DNA of 64,000 bases from Lachnospiraceae bacterium (GTDB lineage: Bacteria; Bacillota; Clostridia; Lachnospirales; Lachnospiraceae), in the NCBI GenBank assembly GCA_017503735.1, contig JAFVSN010000052.1:1-64000 (forward strand). Direction: 5' to 3'. A program made the translations under genes and the position numbers. Positions 15,639 to 23,858 of this stretch are shown here, in pieces; positions within the stretch are counted from its first letter, which is position 1, and the number at the start of each line of letters is the position of its first letter. The notes under the pieces were generated by a model, which did no database searches, was not told the origin of the DNA, and was given only the letters and a program-made list of their open reading frames with translations.

Positions 15639-16532
15639 ATGAAAAAAAAGCTCAGAAAAATAATTACTTCCGTCGCAGTATTCTCTTTTATGCTTACAGG
15701 CAGTTCCTGCAGTTTAAAGGAGATATCGATTGAGAATCCGGAAAATAAAAGCAATTTGCAGGAAGAGCATACACCTGCACAAGAAATACAGTCCTCAACC
15801 TTAACACCCGCTGTTACGGATGGAACGCTGACAGATACACCATCTCAGACTTATCCGATGGTAGCACGTCCGGTAATCGGAGAAACATTCCCTGTTACAA
15901 GTCTTGCGAAAAGCGGCACCATACTGGCAACGGTTCATAATGCACAGGTTTATACCAATCTTTATGAAGCGGGGGTGGCATGGGAAGAGACATTTTACGA
16001 TTTTCGCGCACAAACAGACGGCAAAGGCCCTTTGCAGGCTGATTTCTTTGATCGTCAAAGCGGAGACTTCCTTGAATCGGCAGAATTCGGAAAAACCGCC
16101 TTTGTTGTGGTTGAGCTTACATTAGAAAACCATTCTGCCGTTTCACGTGCCACAGAGCTTAATGTTCCCGGTACACCGAAAGTATATGAGGATGATACCT
16201 TCCGAATCGATACGCTTAATATTGCTCCGATGAAAGAATCCAATGCAGAGTCTCCGGGGAATGTCGGAAACATTTTTCCTTTGACATGGTGCAGCATGGC
16301 AAATACACATCCTGAAATTCATCCCTATGCCGTTACCATTCCGGAGGGGGAATCCGTCACTATAAAAATCGGTACCATGGTACAGCAAACTGTTTATGAC
16401 GAAGCAACGAAAAGCAAGTTCGGCGGACAAATCGGCGATGATTTACTTTCAAGATTGTACCTCGCAACAAGTATGAGCACACGTACATCCATGGTATATC
16501 TTGAACTCGACGCAGGTTCTTTGTATCAATAG
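15639..16532 (+). CDS. putative lipoprotein, 297 aa
   Basis: The start ATG at 15639 follows GGAGGAGG. A longer in-frame version would start in the previous gene's tail. The signal peptide MKKKLRKIITSVAVFSFMLT ends in a GSSC lipobox-like site. A polar Ser/Thr/Pro-rich stretch follows, and then a globular domain from about residue 75 with LAKSGTILATVHNAQVYTNL and FGKTAFVVVELTLENHS. This resembles an immunoglobulin-like telokin/DUF5027-type domain, but the family assignment is from memory. It may scavenge or bind the signal compound at the membrane surface. Confidence 0.72.
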   Translation: MKKKLRKIITSVAVFSFMLTGSSCSLKEISIENPENKSNLQEEHTPAQEIQSSTLTPAVTDGTLTDTPSQTYPMVARPVIGETFPVTSLAKSGTILATVHNAQVYTNLYEAGVAWEETFYDFRAQTDGKGPLQADFFDRQSGDFLESAEFGKTAFVVVELTLENHSAVSRATELNVPGTPKVYEDDTFRIDTLNIAPMKESNAESPGNVGNIFPLTWCSMANTHPEIHPYAVTIPEGESVTIKIGTMVQQTVYDEATKSKFGGQIGDDLLSRLYLATSMSTRTSMVYLELDAGSLYQ

Positions 16533-16544
16533 GAGGTCCTTTCC

Positions 16545-17369
16545 ATGTTTTCTGTTATCAAATTCGAATGGCGGAGAATGCTTCATAGCCGCAGTTTTCT
16601 GCTTGCCATTCTGATATCCTGCGGAATGGCAGGGATTGCCGCCAAAGAACAGTTTAATATCTATTGTGACGGTGTAGATCATATCAGTCTGTTTTATCGC
16701 TGGCTTCCTTCCGGGGCTCTCAGTTTCGGCGCAAACTATTTTTATATTATTATTCCGGCAGTCTGTGCACTGGGATTTTCTCATAGCCTGTGTACTGATT
16801 GCAAATCGGGATACTGGTACCAGATTTGCACCAGAGTTGCCAAAAAGCACTATTTTGCAGCGAAATATCTCGTTTCGTTTTTCTGTGGCGGCATACTTTT
16901 TTCTGCCGCCCTTATCTTTCATTTTCTGCTACTGTCTTGTTTTATGAAAGTAACCTTACCGGACCCTGCAAGCCTCAGCACCATGATGAATCCCTTTCGT
17001 TTTGCATCAAAGCTGTTTTTTACATCCCCAATCCTCTGGAGTGTTCTCTGGTGTACGGTAACCTTCGTCTGGGGCGGTATTATGTCTTGTATGGGCACGG
17101 TAATAGGTATGTTTACGGAAAAAGCATCTGTTTCGGTAATTCTTCCGTTTTTATTCTTTGTTTGTCAAAGCATTACTGCAACATATTTACAATACAGGAC
17201 AGGAATTGCAATCAATTCACATCCCCTTGCACTGGGATGGACAGAATTGATTCGGGCGGAAAGCGCAAGTGTTGCTCCGACAGATTATCTTCTTCTGACG
17301 CAGCTTGTAGTATTTCTGATTGTCACACTCGTGTATGGATGGAGGGCTTGGCGATATGAGGGATTGTAA
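16545..17369 (+). CDS. ABC-2 type permease, first of pair
   Basis: 274 residues with about six membrane spans. The N-terminus, FSVIKFEWRRMLHSRSFLLA, is typical of ABC-2 permeases, and a long loop follows span 1. Further spans include VSFFCGGILFSAALIFHFLL and SVILPFLFFVCQSIT. The start follows AGGAGGTCC. It overlaps the second permease by 14 bases. Together with that permease and the ATPase at 18222 it forms one transporter, comparable to LanEG-type immunity permeases. Confidence 0.82.
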   Translation: MFSVIKFEWRRMLHSRSFLLAILISCGMAGIAAKEQFNIYCDGVDHISLFYRWLPSGALSFGANYFYIIIPAVCALGFSHSLCTDCKSGYWYQICTRVAKKHYFAAKYLVSFFCGGILFSAALIFHFLLLSCFMKVTLPDPASLSTMMNPFRFASKLFFTSPILWSVLWCTVTFVWGGIMSCMGTVIGMFTEKASVSVILPFLFFVCQSITATYLQYRTGIAINSHPLALGWTELIRAESASVAPTDYLLLTQLVVFLIVTLVYGWRAWRYEGL

Positions 17370-18222
17370 AATTTTATGGTTAGACTGCAAAGAGGGTATA
17401 GTAAAAAACAAACGCATCTGGATTATGGTACCTGTTGTCCTGCTGTATTCCATGCTGACACACATAGAACTGGATATTATTTGGGAAAACATTGCGCCGG
17501 AATATGGACCCTATTCGTTATTTGAGTTATTTTGGATTAACTTTAGCGGATGTGACCCTCTCATTAAAGCAAAGGCTATGACCATTCCGTATCCATGGCT
17601 CGCAATGTATATTTGTCCTGTTTTTATGACATTTGACTACATGCAGCAGGATTTGCTGGGCTACGGTTCACAAATGCTCTTTCGTATCGGAAGCAGAAAA
17701 CGCTGGTGGTATCAAAAGTGTATCTGGTGCTTTATATCAGCACTTTGGATATATCTTCTTATGTGGATAACCATGGCGGTTTTCTGCCTGATAAATCACA
17801 TTCCCGTATCCTTTACACCAAATCCGAATACGATTGCATTCATGGCTACGGAAAGCATTTGCTATACACCTGTTTCCGATACACTTATCCCATCACCGTC
17901 TTTTACAATGACACTACTCGTTTGTCCGTTGCTATCTATGTTTACCATGGAGTTGCTTACAATGACACTTACGTTGTTTGTCCGGCCGGCAATTGCTTTT
18001 ATCATCAATGTGGGAATCTTAACTCTCAGCATTACCTTTGACCGGACCTTGTTGTTTCCACGCATTGGAATGCTCATGAAGAATGATTTGTTATATTCCG
18101 ACGCCTATCCGCTGAAAAAAGGTATTATTCTATGTATTAGTTTCATTACCGTATGTATGATCGGTGGCGGAATCGTATTTCGTTATAAAGATATTCTACC
18201 GGGAAAAGAGGAGGAGCCGTAA
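17356..18222 (+). CDS. ABC-2 type permease, second of pair
   Basis: 288 residues. ATG 17356 lies 9 bases after GGAGGG, inside the end of the previous gene. The N-terminus is cytoplasmic, with an early span at IWIMVPVVLLYSMLT. Later spans include CIWCFISALWIYLLMWITMA, VCPLLSMFTMELLTMTLTLF and IILCISFITVCMIGGGIVF, about six in all. It pairs with the preceding permease. Its stop overlaps the ATPase start (TAATG). Confidence 0.8.
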   Translation: MRDCKILWLDCKEGIVKNKRIWIMVPVVLLYSMLTHIELDIIWENIAPEYGPYSLFELFWINFSGCDPLIKAKAMTIPYPWLAMYICPVFMTFDYMQQDLLGYGSQMLFRIGSRKRWWYQKCIWCFISALWIYLLMWITMAVFCLINHIPVSFTPNPNTIAFMATESICYTPVSDTLIPSPSFTMTLLVCPLLSMFTMELLTMTLTLFVRPAIAFIINVGILTLSITFDRTLLFPRIGMLMKNDLLYSDAYPLKKGIILCISFITVCMIGGGIVFRYKDILPGKEEEP

Positions 18223-18878
18223 TGGAAATCATACTGAAAAATCTTACAAAAGAGCTAAACGGAAACCGTGTAGTAAACAATGTGAACCTCTCGCTTTACG
18301 CAGGAAAAATCTACGGACTTTGCGGATATAACGGTTGCGGAAAAACAATGCTGATGCGTTTGATTGCCGGAATGATTCGTCCGACCATGGGTACTGTCAC
18401 AATCGACGGAAAACAACTCGGCAAGGATATGGACTTTCCGCCCAAGATGGGCGTTTTAATTGAAAATCCGGCATTTTTAGGAAATTATTCCGGGTATGAA
18501 AATTTGCGACTTTTAGCATCCATTTCCGGGATAATCAACTCTGATATGATTGAAGACGTATTGGAACGAGTAGGTCTTTCCGATTCCGCAAAAAAGAAAT
18601 ATCGGAAATACTCTCTCGGTATGAAGCAAAGACTTGGTATTGCAGCCGCAATTATGGAAAAGCCGAATTTACTAATACTTGATGAGCCAACGAATGCACT
18701 TGACACAGATGGTGTACAGCGTACGAAAGAAATCATTCGTGAAGAACGTAATCGTGGTACTCTGGTTATCATGACCTGCCACGACAGAGCTATTTTGGAA
18801 GACCTTTGCGATGAGATATTCAACATTGAACATGGAACTGTCATGATTGCGTCAACGAAGGATGAAGGAGGGAGATGA
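18222..18878 (+). CDS. ABC transporter ATP-binding protein
   Basis: 218 residues. Walker A is GYNGCGKTM (about 38-46), with Cys in place of the usual Ala or Ser. The signature is YSLGMKQRLGIAAAIM, Walker B is LLILDEPTNALD, and the H-loop is MTCHDRAIL. It overlaps the second permease by one base and is followed directly by the last gene of the operon. It powers the two-permease exporter; by comparison with LanF proteins this could be self-protection or detoxification of a membrane-active peptide. Confidence 0.92.
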   Translation: MEIILKNLTKELNGNRVVNNVNLSLYAGKIYGLCGYNGCGKTMLMRLIAGMIRPTMGTVTIDGKQLGKDMDFPPKMGVLIENPAFLGNYSGYENLRLLASISGIINSDMIEDVLERVGLSDSAKKKYRKYSLGMKQRLGIAAAIMEKPNLLILDEPTNALDTDGVQRTKEIIREERNRGTLVIMTCHDRAILEDLCDEIFNIEHGTVMIASTKDEGGR

Positions 18879-19499
18879 ATGAAGAAGCGATTAGTGACCG
18901 GTGTTTTTTGCGGTGTTCTGATTGTAGCGTGGGCTGTGAGATATCTTACGTTGAATCACGGACATGTTTTTTCATATCCGGAAAATCCGATTATATATTA
19001 CAAATTAAATGAAGAGGCCCCCTATGGACAAAATATACCCTATTACGGAAATGAAACTCAAACCATCGATGGCTATACGCTGCGAATTACCGATTGGGAA
19101 TTGGTCACAGGTGCGGATTTTGCGAACAGATACGGAACGTTTGAAAACCAAATGGGGTTGATAAACCGCCCCTATTACCTGATTGCAGATGCTGTTTTTA
19201 CCAACCACGACACCTCTGCGGATGGTGTGGATTTAAACTCATTGATACTGCGGGGCGTTGACTGGTGGGCATATTGCAGTTACGGACAAACGCTTCTTGT
19301 AAATTCCGCAACCGCATCTCCTGACTTATACAATACCGGTACACTGAAGCTTCCCACCGGTGAATCCATGTCAGTAAAAATAGTATTCGGATTAGAAACA
19401 AATCTTTTGACAATGAATCGCTGGCAGAACTTTACGGATGAAACAATTTGGATAACACAAACTATTTTCCCGGAAGAGCATCGAATATTGCTTCAGTAA
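18879..19499 (+). CDS. membrane-anchored extracytoplasmic protein, 206 aa
   Basis: One N-terminal membrane anchor (TGVFCGVLIVAWAVRYLTL) precedes a 180-residue outer domain with GYTLRITDWELVTGADFANR and PTGESMSVKIVFGLETNL. The overall build, one anchor plus a beta-rich domain ending in amphipathic strands, is reminiscent of DUF5028-type partners of ABC-2 transporters (recalled, not checked). It shares general character, but not obvious sequence, with the lipoprotein at 15639. It is the last gene of the operon. Confidence 0.7.
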   Translation: MKKRLVTGVFCGVLIVAWAVRYLTLNHGHVFSYPENPIIYYKLNEEAPYGQNIPYYGNETQTIDGYTLRITDWELVTGADFANRYGTFENQMGLINRPYYLIADAVFTNHDTSADGVDLNSLILRGVDWWAYCSYGQTLLVNSATASPDLYNTGTLKLPTGESMSVKIVFGLETNLLTMNRWQNFTDETIWITQTIFPEEHRILLQ

Positions 19500-19552
19500 A
19501 ATTCGAAATGCCTGTGGAGAATTGGGATTTTTATTGCGAGTGAAAATATAAC

Positions 19553-19581
19553 TTGACAAAAATATTTCTATATAGTAATAT
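19553..19581 (+). promoter_or_regulatory. promoter of marR-flavin reductase operon
   Basis: TTGACA (19553-19558), 17-base spacer, TAATAT (19576-19581), 25 bases before the start codon. Confidence 0.88.
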
Positions 19582-19593
19582 CCTATATAGAAA
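19565..19593. promoter_or_regulatory. perfect MarR-type operator over the -10 box
   Basis: TTTCTATATAG (19565-19575) and CTATATAGAAA (19583-19593) form a perfect 11-bp inverted repeat. The 7-base centre contains the -10 element. Its position predicts that the regulator encoded next represses its own promoter. Confidence 0.88.
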
Positions 19594-19605
19594 GGAGATG
19601 GACAC

Positions 19606-20037
19606 GTGGAAACGAAAGGCGGATATTTAATTTCCCGAATCAAACAGGCGGGAACCCGGATTTTTGACCGCATGCTGGCTGCATCAGGGATAGATGCGTT
19701 TAACGGTGCGCAAGGGCGGATTTTGTATGTGCTGTGGCAGCATGAAGATATTAGTATCAGTAGTTTGTCCGCAAAAACGAGTCTTGCGAATACAACGCTG
19801 ACTTCTATGCTTGACCGTATGGAGAATTCCGGTCTGATTGTCAGAAAACCTGACCCTGCCGACCGACGGAGCAGATTGATTGCGCTTACTGATAAGGCAA
19901 AGGCTCTGCAACATGATTATGAATTGGTTTCGCAGCAAATGAATGAGCGATATTACATCGGTTTCTCGGAGTCGGAAATTCACCGGTTTGAAGCCTATTT
20001 GCAACGTGTACTTGAAAATCTTGAAAAGGAGGATTAA
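19606..20037 (+). CDS. MarR-family transcriptional regulator
   Basis: 143 residues starting at GTG 19606, eight bases after AAAGGAG; the ATG at 19598 is in another frame and quickly stops. The winged helix covers about 30-110: GRILYVLWQHEDISISSLSA, TSLANTTLTSMLDRMENSGL then IVRKPDPADRRSRLIALTDK, the standard DxRxR wing. The N- and C-terminal helices form the dimer. Four bases separate it from the flavin reductase gene, the likely target together with itself. The ligand is probably a small aromatic or redox compound, as inferred from the family. Confidence 0.93.
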   Translation: METKGGYLISRIKQAGTRIFDRMLAASGIDAFNGAQGRILYVLWQHEDISISSLSAKTSLANTTLTSMLDRMENSGLIVRKPDPADRRSRLIALTDKAKALQHDYELVSQQMNERYYIGFSESEIHRFEAYLQRVLENLEKED

Positions 20038-20041
20038 CACA

Positions 20042-20659
20042 ATGAAAAAAGTATCAGTACCTGCAACGAATGATATTTGTCCGCAGACGCTTTTTGTCTA
20101 CGGCACGAAAAATGAGGACAAAACACCGGATTTCGGACTGTTTTGCTGGTTCAGCTATTGTTGGTTTGACCAGCTCGGTGTGATTTGTGCCATCGGCGGA
20201 AGTAAGAGAACATTGGAAAACATTCGTCGAAATAAAGTGTTTTCCGCGAATTTGGTGGTTGAAAATAACTTGCCTTTGGCTGATTATTTCGGAACAGCAG
20301 ACGGTCGGGATGCCGATAAAATGGATGTTACGGTAGAGTGGGAAGACGGTGCGGTGCTTCCGGTTCCTGTTCTGTGTAGCAGTCCTCTCAGTTTTGAACT
20401 TGAAGTGGACAAAGAAATTACGACAGGGAAGGAAGATGAAGTTGTTCTTCTGTGCCGTATCCGAAATGTTCTTAAGGATGAGGCATTAACGGATACTTCC
20501 TTAACTCCGGAAGAAATCTATAAGAAAGTAGCGGCAGTTTGTACCAGTGTGGATTGTAATTATTGGTCTTGGGATGGCCGACATCTCGGACAATGGCACG
20601 AGAGAGCAAAAGAAATCAAGGCTGATGTAGAAATCGGAGCGGCAGCACAGGGAAATTAA
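20042..20659 (+). CDS. flavin reductase-like FMN-binding protein
   Basis: 205 residues; start ATG 20042 after AAAGGAGG. The flavin-reductase split-barrel pattern is visible: PQTLFVYGTKNEDKTPDFGL, FCWFSYCWFDQLGVICAIGG, TLENIRRNKVFSANLV, and ADKMDVTVEW. The family (DIM6/NTAB) binds FMN and uses NAD(P)H to reduce flavins or other electron acceptors. Control by the coupled MarR suggests a response to a toxic electrophile or quinone, which is inference. Confidence 0.85.
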   Translation: MKKVSVPATNDICPQTLFVYGTKNEDKTPDFGLFCWFSYCWFDQLGVICAIGGSKRTLENIRRNKVFSANLVVENNLPLADYFGTADGRDADKMDVTVEWEDGAVLPVPVLCSSPLSFELEVDKEITTGKEDEVVLLCRIRNVLKDEALTDTSLTPEEIYKKVAAVCTSVDCNYWSWDGRHLGQWHERAKEIKADVEIGAAAQGN

Positions 20660-20690
20660 GTTGAACTAATCCACTAATAAGGAGAAGAAT

Positions 20691-20724
20691 AGCAGTCATG
20701 TGTTACGGCACATGGCTGTTTTCT
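20691..20724 (+). terminator. terminator of flavin reductase gene
   Basis: AGCAGTCATGTG pairs with CACATGGCTGTT (with G-T wobbles) and is followed by TTCTTA. The left arm nearly repeats the terminator at 12619. Confidence 0.7.
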
Positions 20725-20780
20725 TATGGCAAGGGGAAAATGGGATGACGACAAAATATTTCACAAAGAATATAATGGTA

Positions 20781-20809
20781 CTGAAAATTATAGGGAAGTA
20801 TGCTATAAT
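20781..20809 (+). promoter_or_regulatory. promoter of small zinc protein gene
   Basis: CTGAAA (20781-20786), 17 bases, perfect TATAAT (20804-20809), 21 bases before the ATG at 20830. Confidence 0.6.
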
Positions 20810-20829
20810 TGTTCTGAGGTGATAAAACC

Positions 20830-21018
20830 ATGAAAAAGGTTTTAGTTAACAAAATTCGATGTAAAAGATGCAATGATGTGATAGAAAGTACACATCGGCA
20901 TGATTTTAAGTTTTGTAAGTGTGGTGCGGTGGCTGTTGATGGTGGAACGGATTATTTAAAACGGAGCGGATACCGTGAGGATTGGGAAGAGTTAAGCGAA
21001 TACGAAGGGGAAGAGTAA
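20830..21018 (+). CDS. small Cys-rich protein, 62 aa
   Basis: A compact metal-binding protein: CKRC near the N-terminus and FCKCGAVAVDGGTDYLKRSG in the middle, that is, two Cys pairs suited to a zinc ribbon. The C-terminus is acidic. The start follows TTCTGAGGTG. The CGAVAVDGG block is strongly reminiscent of a conserved small-protein family (DUF7695-like by memory). Function unknown. Confidence 0.78.
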   Translation: MKKVLVNKIRCKRCNDVIESTHRHDFKFCKCGAVAVDGGTDYLKRSGYREDWEELSEYEGEE

Positions 21019-21019
21019 C

Positions 21020-21124
21020 ATGGACTATTCAATGGAAGAACTGATGCGGCGTGGTTTGCAGATGCCGGGGGAGACCTGCGGTCAGTGGGGCGTGTGCGGT
21101 TCGTATCATGAAGAAACTGTATGA
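21020..21124 (+). CDS. possible 34-residue peptide
   Basis: ATG 21020 begins one base after the previous stop, with GGGGAAGAG as a possible ribosome site. The product would be MDYSMEELMRRGLQMPGETC followed by GQWGVCGSYHEETV. It is too short to judge by coding bias. It could be a real small protein or a remnant of the traX-associated decay next to it. Confidence 0.35.
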   Translation: MDYSMEELMRRGLQMPGETCGQWGVCGSYHEETV

Positions 21125-21156
21125 TATCGACATGGAGGAAATGGAGGGACCAAGAG

Positions 21157-21584
21157 GTGAAGTATGAGAAAAAAATAGAGATTTCATCCATGACATTACA
21201 TATTCTGGCCATGGTATTTATGCTGTGTGACCATCTATGGGCCACGGTAGTACCGGGAAACGATTGGCTGACCGACATCGGGCGGATTGCGTTTCCGATG
21301 TTTGCTTTTCTATTTCTTCCGGGGACGGAAGTGGTGGCACTTTTTAGGGCAGTTAGTATGTCTGTACTACATCAATGTAGAGATTCTGAGCGGATTTTAT
21401 TATGAAGTGAATGTATTTGGACACGAGGTGACCATTGTGCGACAGTCACTTGCTTTGCTTGCCCTTAATACCGATTTGGTTATACCGTGGGAAGCAGGGA
21501 CCGTATAACAAGGCGATAAAGTATGTGTATTACGGGTTTTATCCGGTGCATTTGTTGGTGTTAGGGTTGCTTCGAATGTTGTAA
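21157..21584 (+). pseudogene. decayed TraX-family membrane protein
   Basis: The first frame (GTG 21157) reads EISSMTLHILAMVFMLCDHL, WATVVPGNDWLTDIGRIAFP and MFAF, the standard N-terminus of TraX-family acyltransferase-like proteins. After about 21300 the frame is lost. A second frame continues with a short segment around 21360-21480, and a third frame ends with YNKAIKYVYYGFYPVHLLVL then GLLRML and a stop at 21582-21584. That is the usual TraX C-terminus. About 430 bases remain of a gene normally near 700, so it has both an internal deletion and frameshifts. Confidence 0.8.
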
Positions 21585-21626
21585 AAAAGCAAGAGAAAAG
21601 AGGAATTGTATAAGGAGAGTGTGGAT

Positions 21627-22439
21627 ATGAAGATTGGAATTATCGGTTACGGAAGTATGGGACGGATGTTGCTTGAGAAATTCTTGGATGGCAAGTGTGT
21701 TTCATCAGAGGAGTTATTGCTTGCTAATCGAACCATAGAAAAGATTGTACATTTGAAGGACAGGTGTACCGTCTGTGAAAGCAATCAAGAGTTGACTGCA
21801 GAAGCGGATATGGTATTTCTGTGTGTTCGTCCGGTAGATATGAAGGATATTCTGTTGGAAATTAAGGATTACATAAAAGAGGATGCCTTGTTGGTTTCCT
21901 TAAACGGTAGTATTATGTTCGAACAGATAGAGCGGATTTGCAAAGGGAAAATCGCGAAAGCAATACCCAGCGTGACGGCGGAGGTAAATCAGTCCCAGAC
22001 ACTGGTTTGTTATAATGAACGGGTGACAGAGGCGGATAAGGAGTGTTTGATCGGGTTACTTTCCTGCATGGGAACGGTAATTGAACTGCCGGAACAGGAG
22101 ATGGGAATGGGCTCCGAACTGGTAAGTTGTATGCCGGGTTTTATAGCTGCCATATTTCAGGAACTTTGTGCGTCCGCAAAGAAGCATACGAGTCTTTCGG
22201 AAAGTCAAATTGCCCGGATGGTATTACAGACCATGGTGGGAACCGGAACGTTGATGCTCGAGAAGGAATATTCCTTTGAAGATGTGATTGCCAGAGTGGC
22301 AACCAAGGGCGGCATCACGGAAGAGGGAACCAAAGTGATACAGGAACAATTTCCGGTGGTAGCGGATGGTGTGTTTGAGAAGACGTTAGAAAAACGTAGA
22401 CAGACAACGGAAAAAGCGAGAGAAAGTTTCGAAGGGTAA
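21627..22439 (+). CDS. pyrroline-5-carboxylate reductase-like (ProC/ComER) protein
   Basis: 270 residues. The Rossmann NAD(P) motif is IGIIGYGSMGRMLLEKF at the N-terminus, followed by LLLANRT and MVFLCVRPVDMKDIL. The C-terminal dimerisation helices contain the substrate-side pattern ATKGGITEEGTKVI, comparable to the P5C reductase PGGTT region. The length fits the family. Distance from other proline genes and the variant motif make a ComER-like role possible instead of proline synthesis. Start ATG 21627 after AAGGAGAG. Confidence 0.82.
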   Translation: MKIGIIGYGSMGRMLLEKFLDGKCVSSEELLLANRTIEKIVHLKDRCTVCESNQELTAEADMVFLCVRPVDMKDILLEIKDYIKEDALLVSLNGSIMFEQIERICKGKIAKAIPSVTAEVNQSQTLVCYNERVTEADKECLIGLLSCMGTVIELPEQEMGMGSELVSCMPGFIAAIFQELCASAKKHTSLSESQIARMVLQTMVGTGTLMLEKEYSFEDVIARVATKGGITEEGTKVIQEQFPVVADGVFEKTLEKRRQTTEKARESFEG

Positions 22440-22448
22440 GGTGGTAAT

Positions 22449-22967
22449 ATGGTACTCTTGGTAGTAGATACGCAGAAATTAATCACAAACGAAAAACTAT
22501 ATCAATTTGAAGTATTTGAGAGTCGTATCAAGACTTTGATTGCAAAAGCCAGGAATAATAATATTGAAGTGATATATGTTAGACACGATGACGGTGAAGG
22601 AGCCGAACTGACCAAAGGAACAGACGAGTATGAAATACATGACGGTTTTAAGCCTATGGACGGCGAACGCATTTTTGATAAGTTCGTAAACAGTCCGTTT
22701 AAGGAATCGGGATTGCTCGCGTATTTGAAAGACAAAGGTGAAGACACAATTATAGCAGTAGGTTTGCAAACGGACTATTGTATGGATGCTACTGTGAAAT
22801 GCGGGTTTGAGCACGGCTTTCGGATGATTGTGCCGGAATACACCAACAGCACCTTTGATAATGCTTATATGACGGCAGAGCAGTCCTATCGGTATTACAA
22901 TGAGTTTATGTGGAAGGGTAGATATGCGGAGTGTGTTTCTTTTGAGGAAGCACTTGCATTGTTGTGA
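22449..22967 (+). CDS. isochorismatase-family cysteine hydrolase
   Basis: 172 residues. The family triad is visible: Asp in LLVVDTQKLI near residue 8, a Lys in FDKFVNSPF near residue 80, and the nucleophile Cys in GLQTDYCMDATVKCGFEHG near residue 115. Such enzymes hydrolyse amides such as nicotinamide or ureido compounds. No nicotinamide-specific feature is certain. The gene begins 9 bases after the ProC-like gene and precedes the HTH-ParB-like fusion by 15 bases. Confidence 0.88.
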   Translation: MVLLVVDTQKLITNEKLYQFEVFESRIKTLIAKARNNNIEVIYVRHDDGEGAELTKGTDEYEIHDGFKPMDGERIFDKFVNSPFKESGLLAYLKDKGEDTIIAVGLQTDYCMDATVKCGFEHGFRMIVPEYTNSTFDNAYMTAEQSYRYYNEFMWKGRYAECVSFEEALALL

Positions 22968-22982
22968 AAGAGGTGAAATAGT

Positions 22983-23723
22983 ATGAACTACTTAAATGCA
23001 AAAGAAGTGCTTCCACCGGAGCTTTTTAAAGAAATTCAGAAGTACGCCGGTGGAAACCTATTATATGTGCCTCTTGCAGAAGAAAAAGAGAAAACATGGG
23101 GCGAGGTTTCGGGGCAAAAGCAGTATTACAGAAAGCGGAACCGGATGTTACAGAATAAGTATTTGTACGGTGTTTCCGTGGAGGAGTTGGCCAAGGAATA
23201 TTCCCTATCCAGAGATACTGTAAAGAAAATTGTGTATGAGAAACAAGGCAGAGACGAGCTTCGGTTTACACCGGGAGTTCAGTCTGCCAAGGAGTACAAC
23301 GACAACGGACTGTTGGAGGAATGGATTCACACCTATCTTTTGTTTGAACGGAAGAACAAGGCGTTTTCGGATGGTTTGTATTTGGAAGACCGCTATTATT
23401 TGGGGCCTCTTGCTATGCCACTTACCATGTTTGTACGGAGCAGCGGACCGGAGGAGGGGATCAAGTGGCAAGTACATCCGGTGGTGTTTGAGGACCGGGT
23501 AAACGCATGGAGGGAAAAGATTCGGGCAAATCAGATTCTTCCGCCGGTCATTGTAGGGTATGCGGACGGGGAGTTTGAGATTAACTGTAACAATCCGCTG
23601 TTTGAGGCACTGGTACGGGAAGGAGTTACCTATTTTCCGGTGATTATGTGGACCACAAAGAAAAGCGATTACGATGATTTTGTAACGAAGTATGCACCGT
23701 ATACCGAGTTTGTTTTAAAGTAA
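22983..23723 (+). CDS. HTH (CD3324-like) fused to degenerate ParB/Srx-like domain
   Basis: 246 residues. Residues 1-85 resemble CD3324/Mor-type regulators: LPPELFKEIQKYAGGNLLYV and VSVEELAKEYSLSRDTVKKI as helix-turn-helix. Residues about 100-235 are clearly related to the 149-residue protein at 24674: both start AKxYN and share FxDGLYLEDRYYLGP-type and PPVIVGYADGEFEI-type segments before an aliphatic-WTT end. The catalytic-looking DGRHR of the paralogue is replaced by NCNNP here, so this copy may only bind ligand. Function unknown; a DNA-binding sensor is one possibility. Confidence 0.7.
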   Translation: MNYLNAKEVLPPELFKEIQKYAGGNLLYVPLAEEKEKTWGEVSGQKQYYRKRNRMLQNKYLYGVSVEELAKEYSLSRDTVKKIVYEKQGRDELRFTPGVQSAKEYNDNGLLEEWIHTYLLFERKNKAFSDGLYLEDRYYLGPLAMPLTMFVRSSGPEEGIKWQVHPVVFEDRVNAWREKIRANQILPPVIVGYADGEFEINCNNPLFEALVREGVTYFPVIMWTTKKSDYDDFVTKYAPYTEFVLK

Positions 23724-23763
23724 AGTCGGGATAAATCCGAAGGTCATTGTGTGATAGAATTTT

Positions 23764-23805
23764 ATGACACAGAAGGTTCTGTCGGGCTTTCTGTGTCATA
23801 TTTTT
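23764..23805 (+). terminator. terminator after HTH-ParB-like gene
   Basis: ATGACACAGAA pairs with TTTCTGTGTCAT, loop about 13 bases, followed by ATTTTT. Strong. Confidence 0.85.
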
Positions 23806-23858
23806 ACGGCAGAGAAATGTGTATGACGTAAGGAATCAGTAAGGGGCGGTATCACAGG

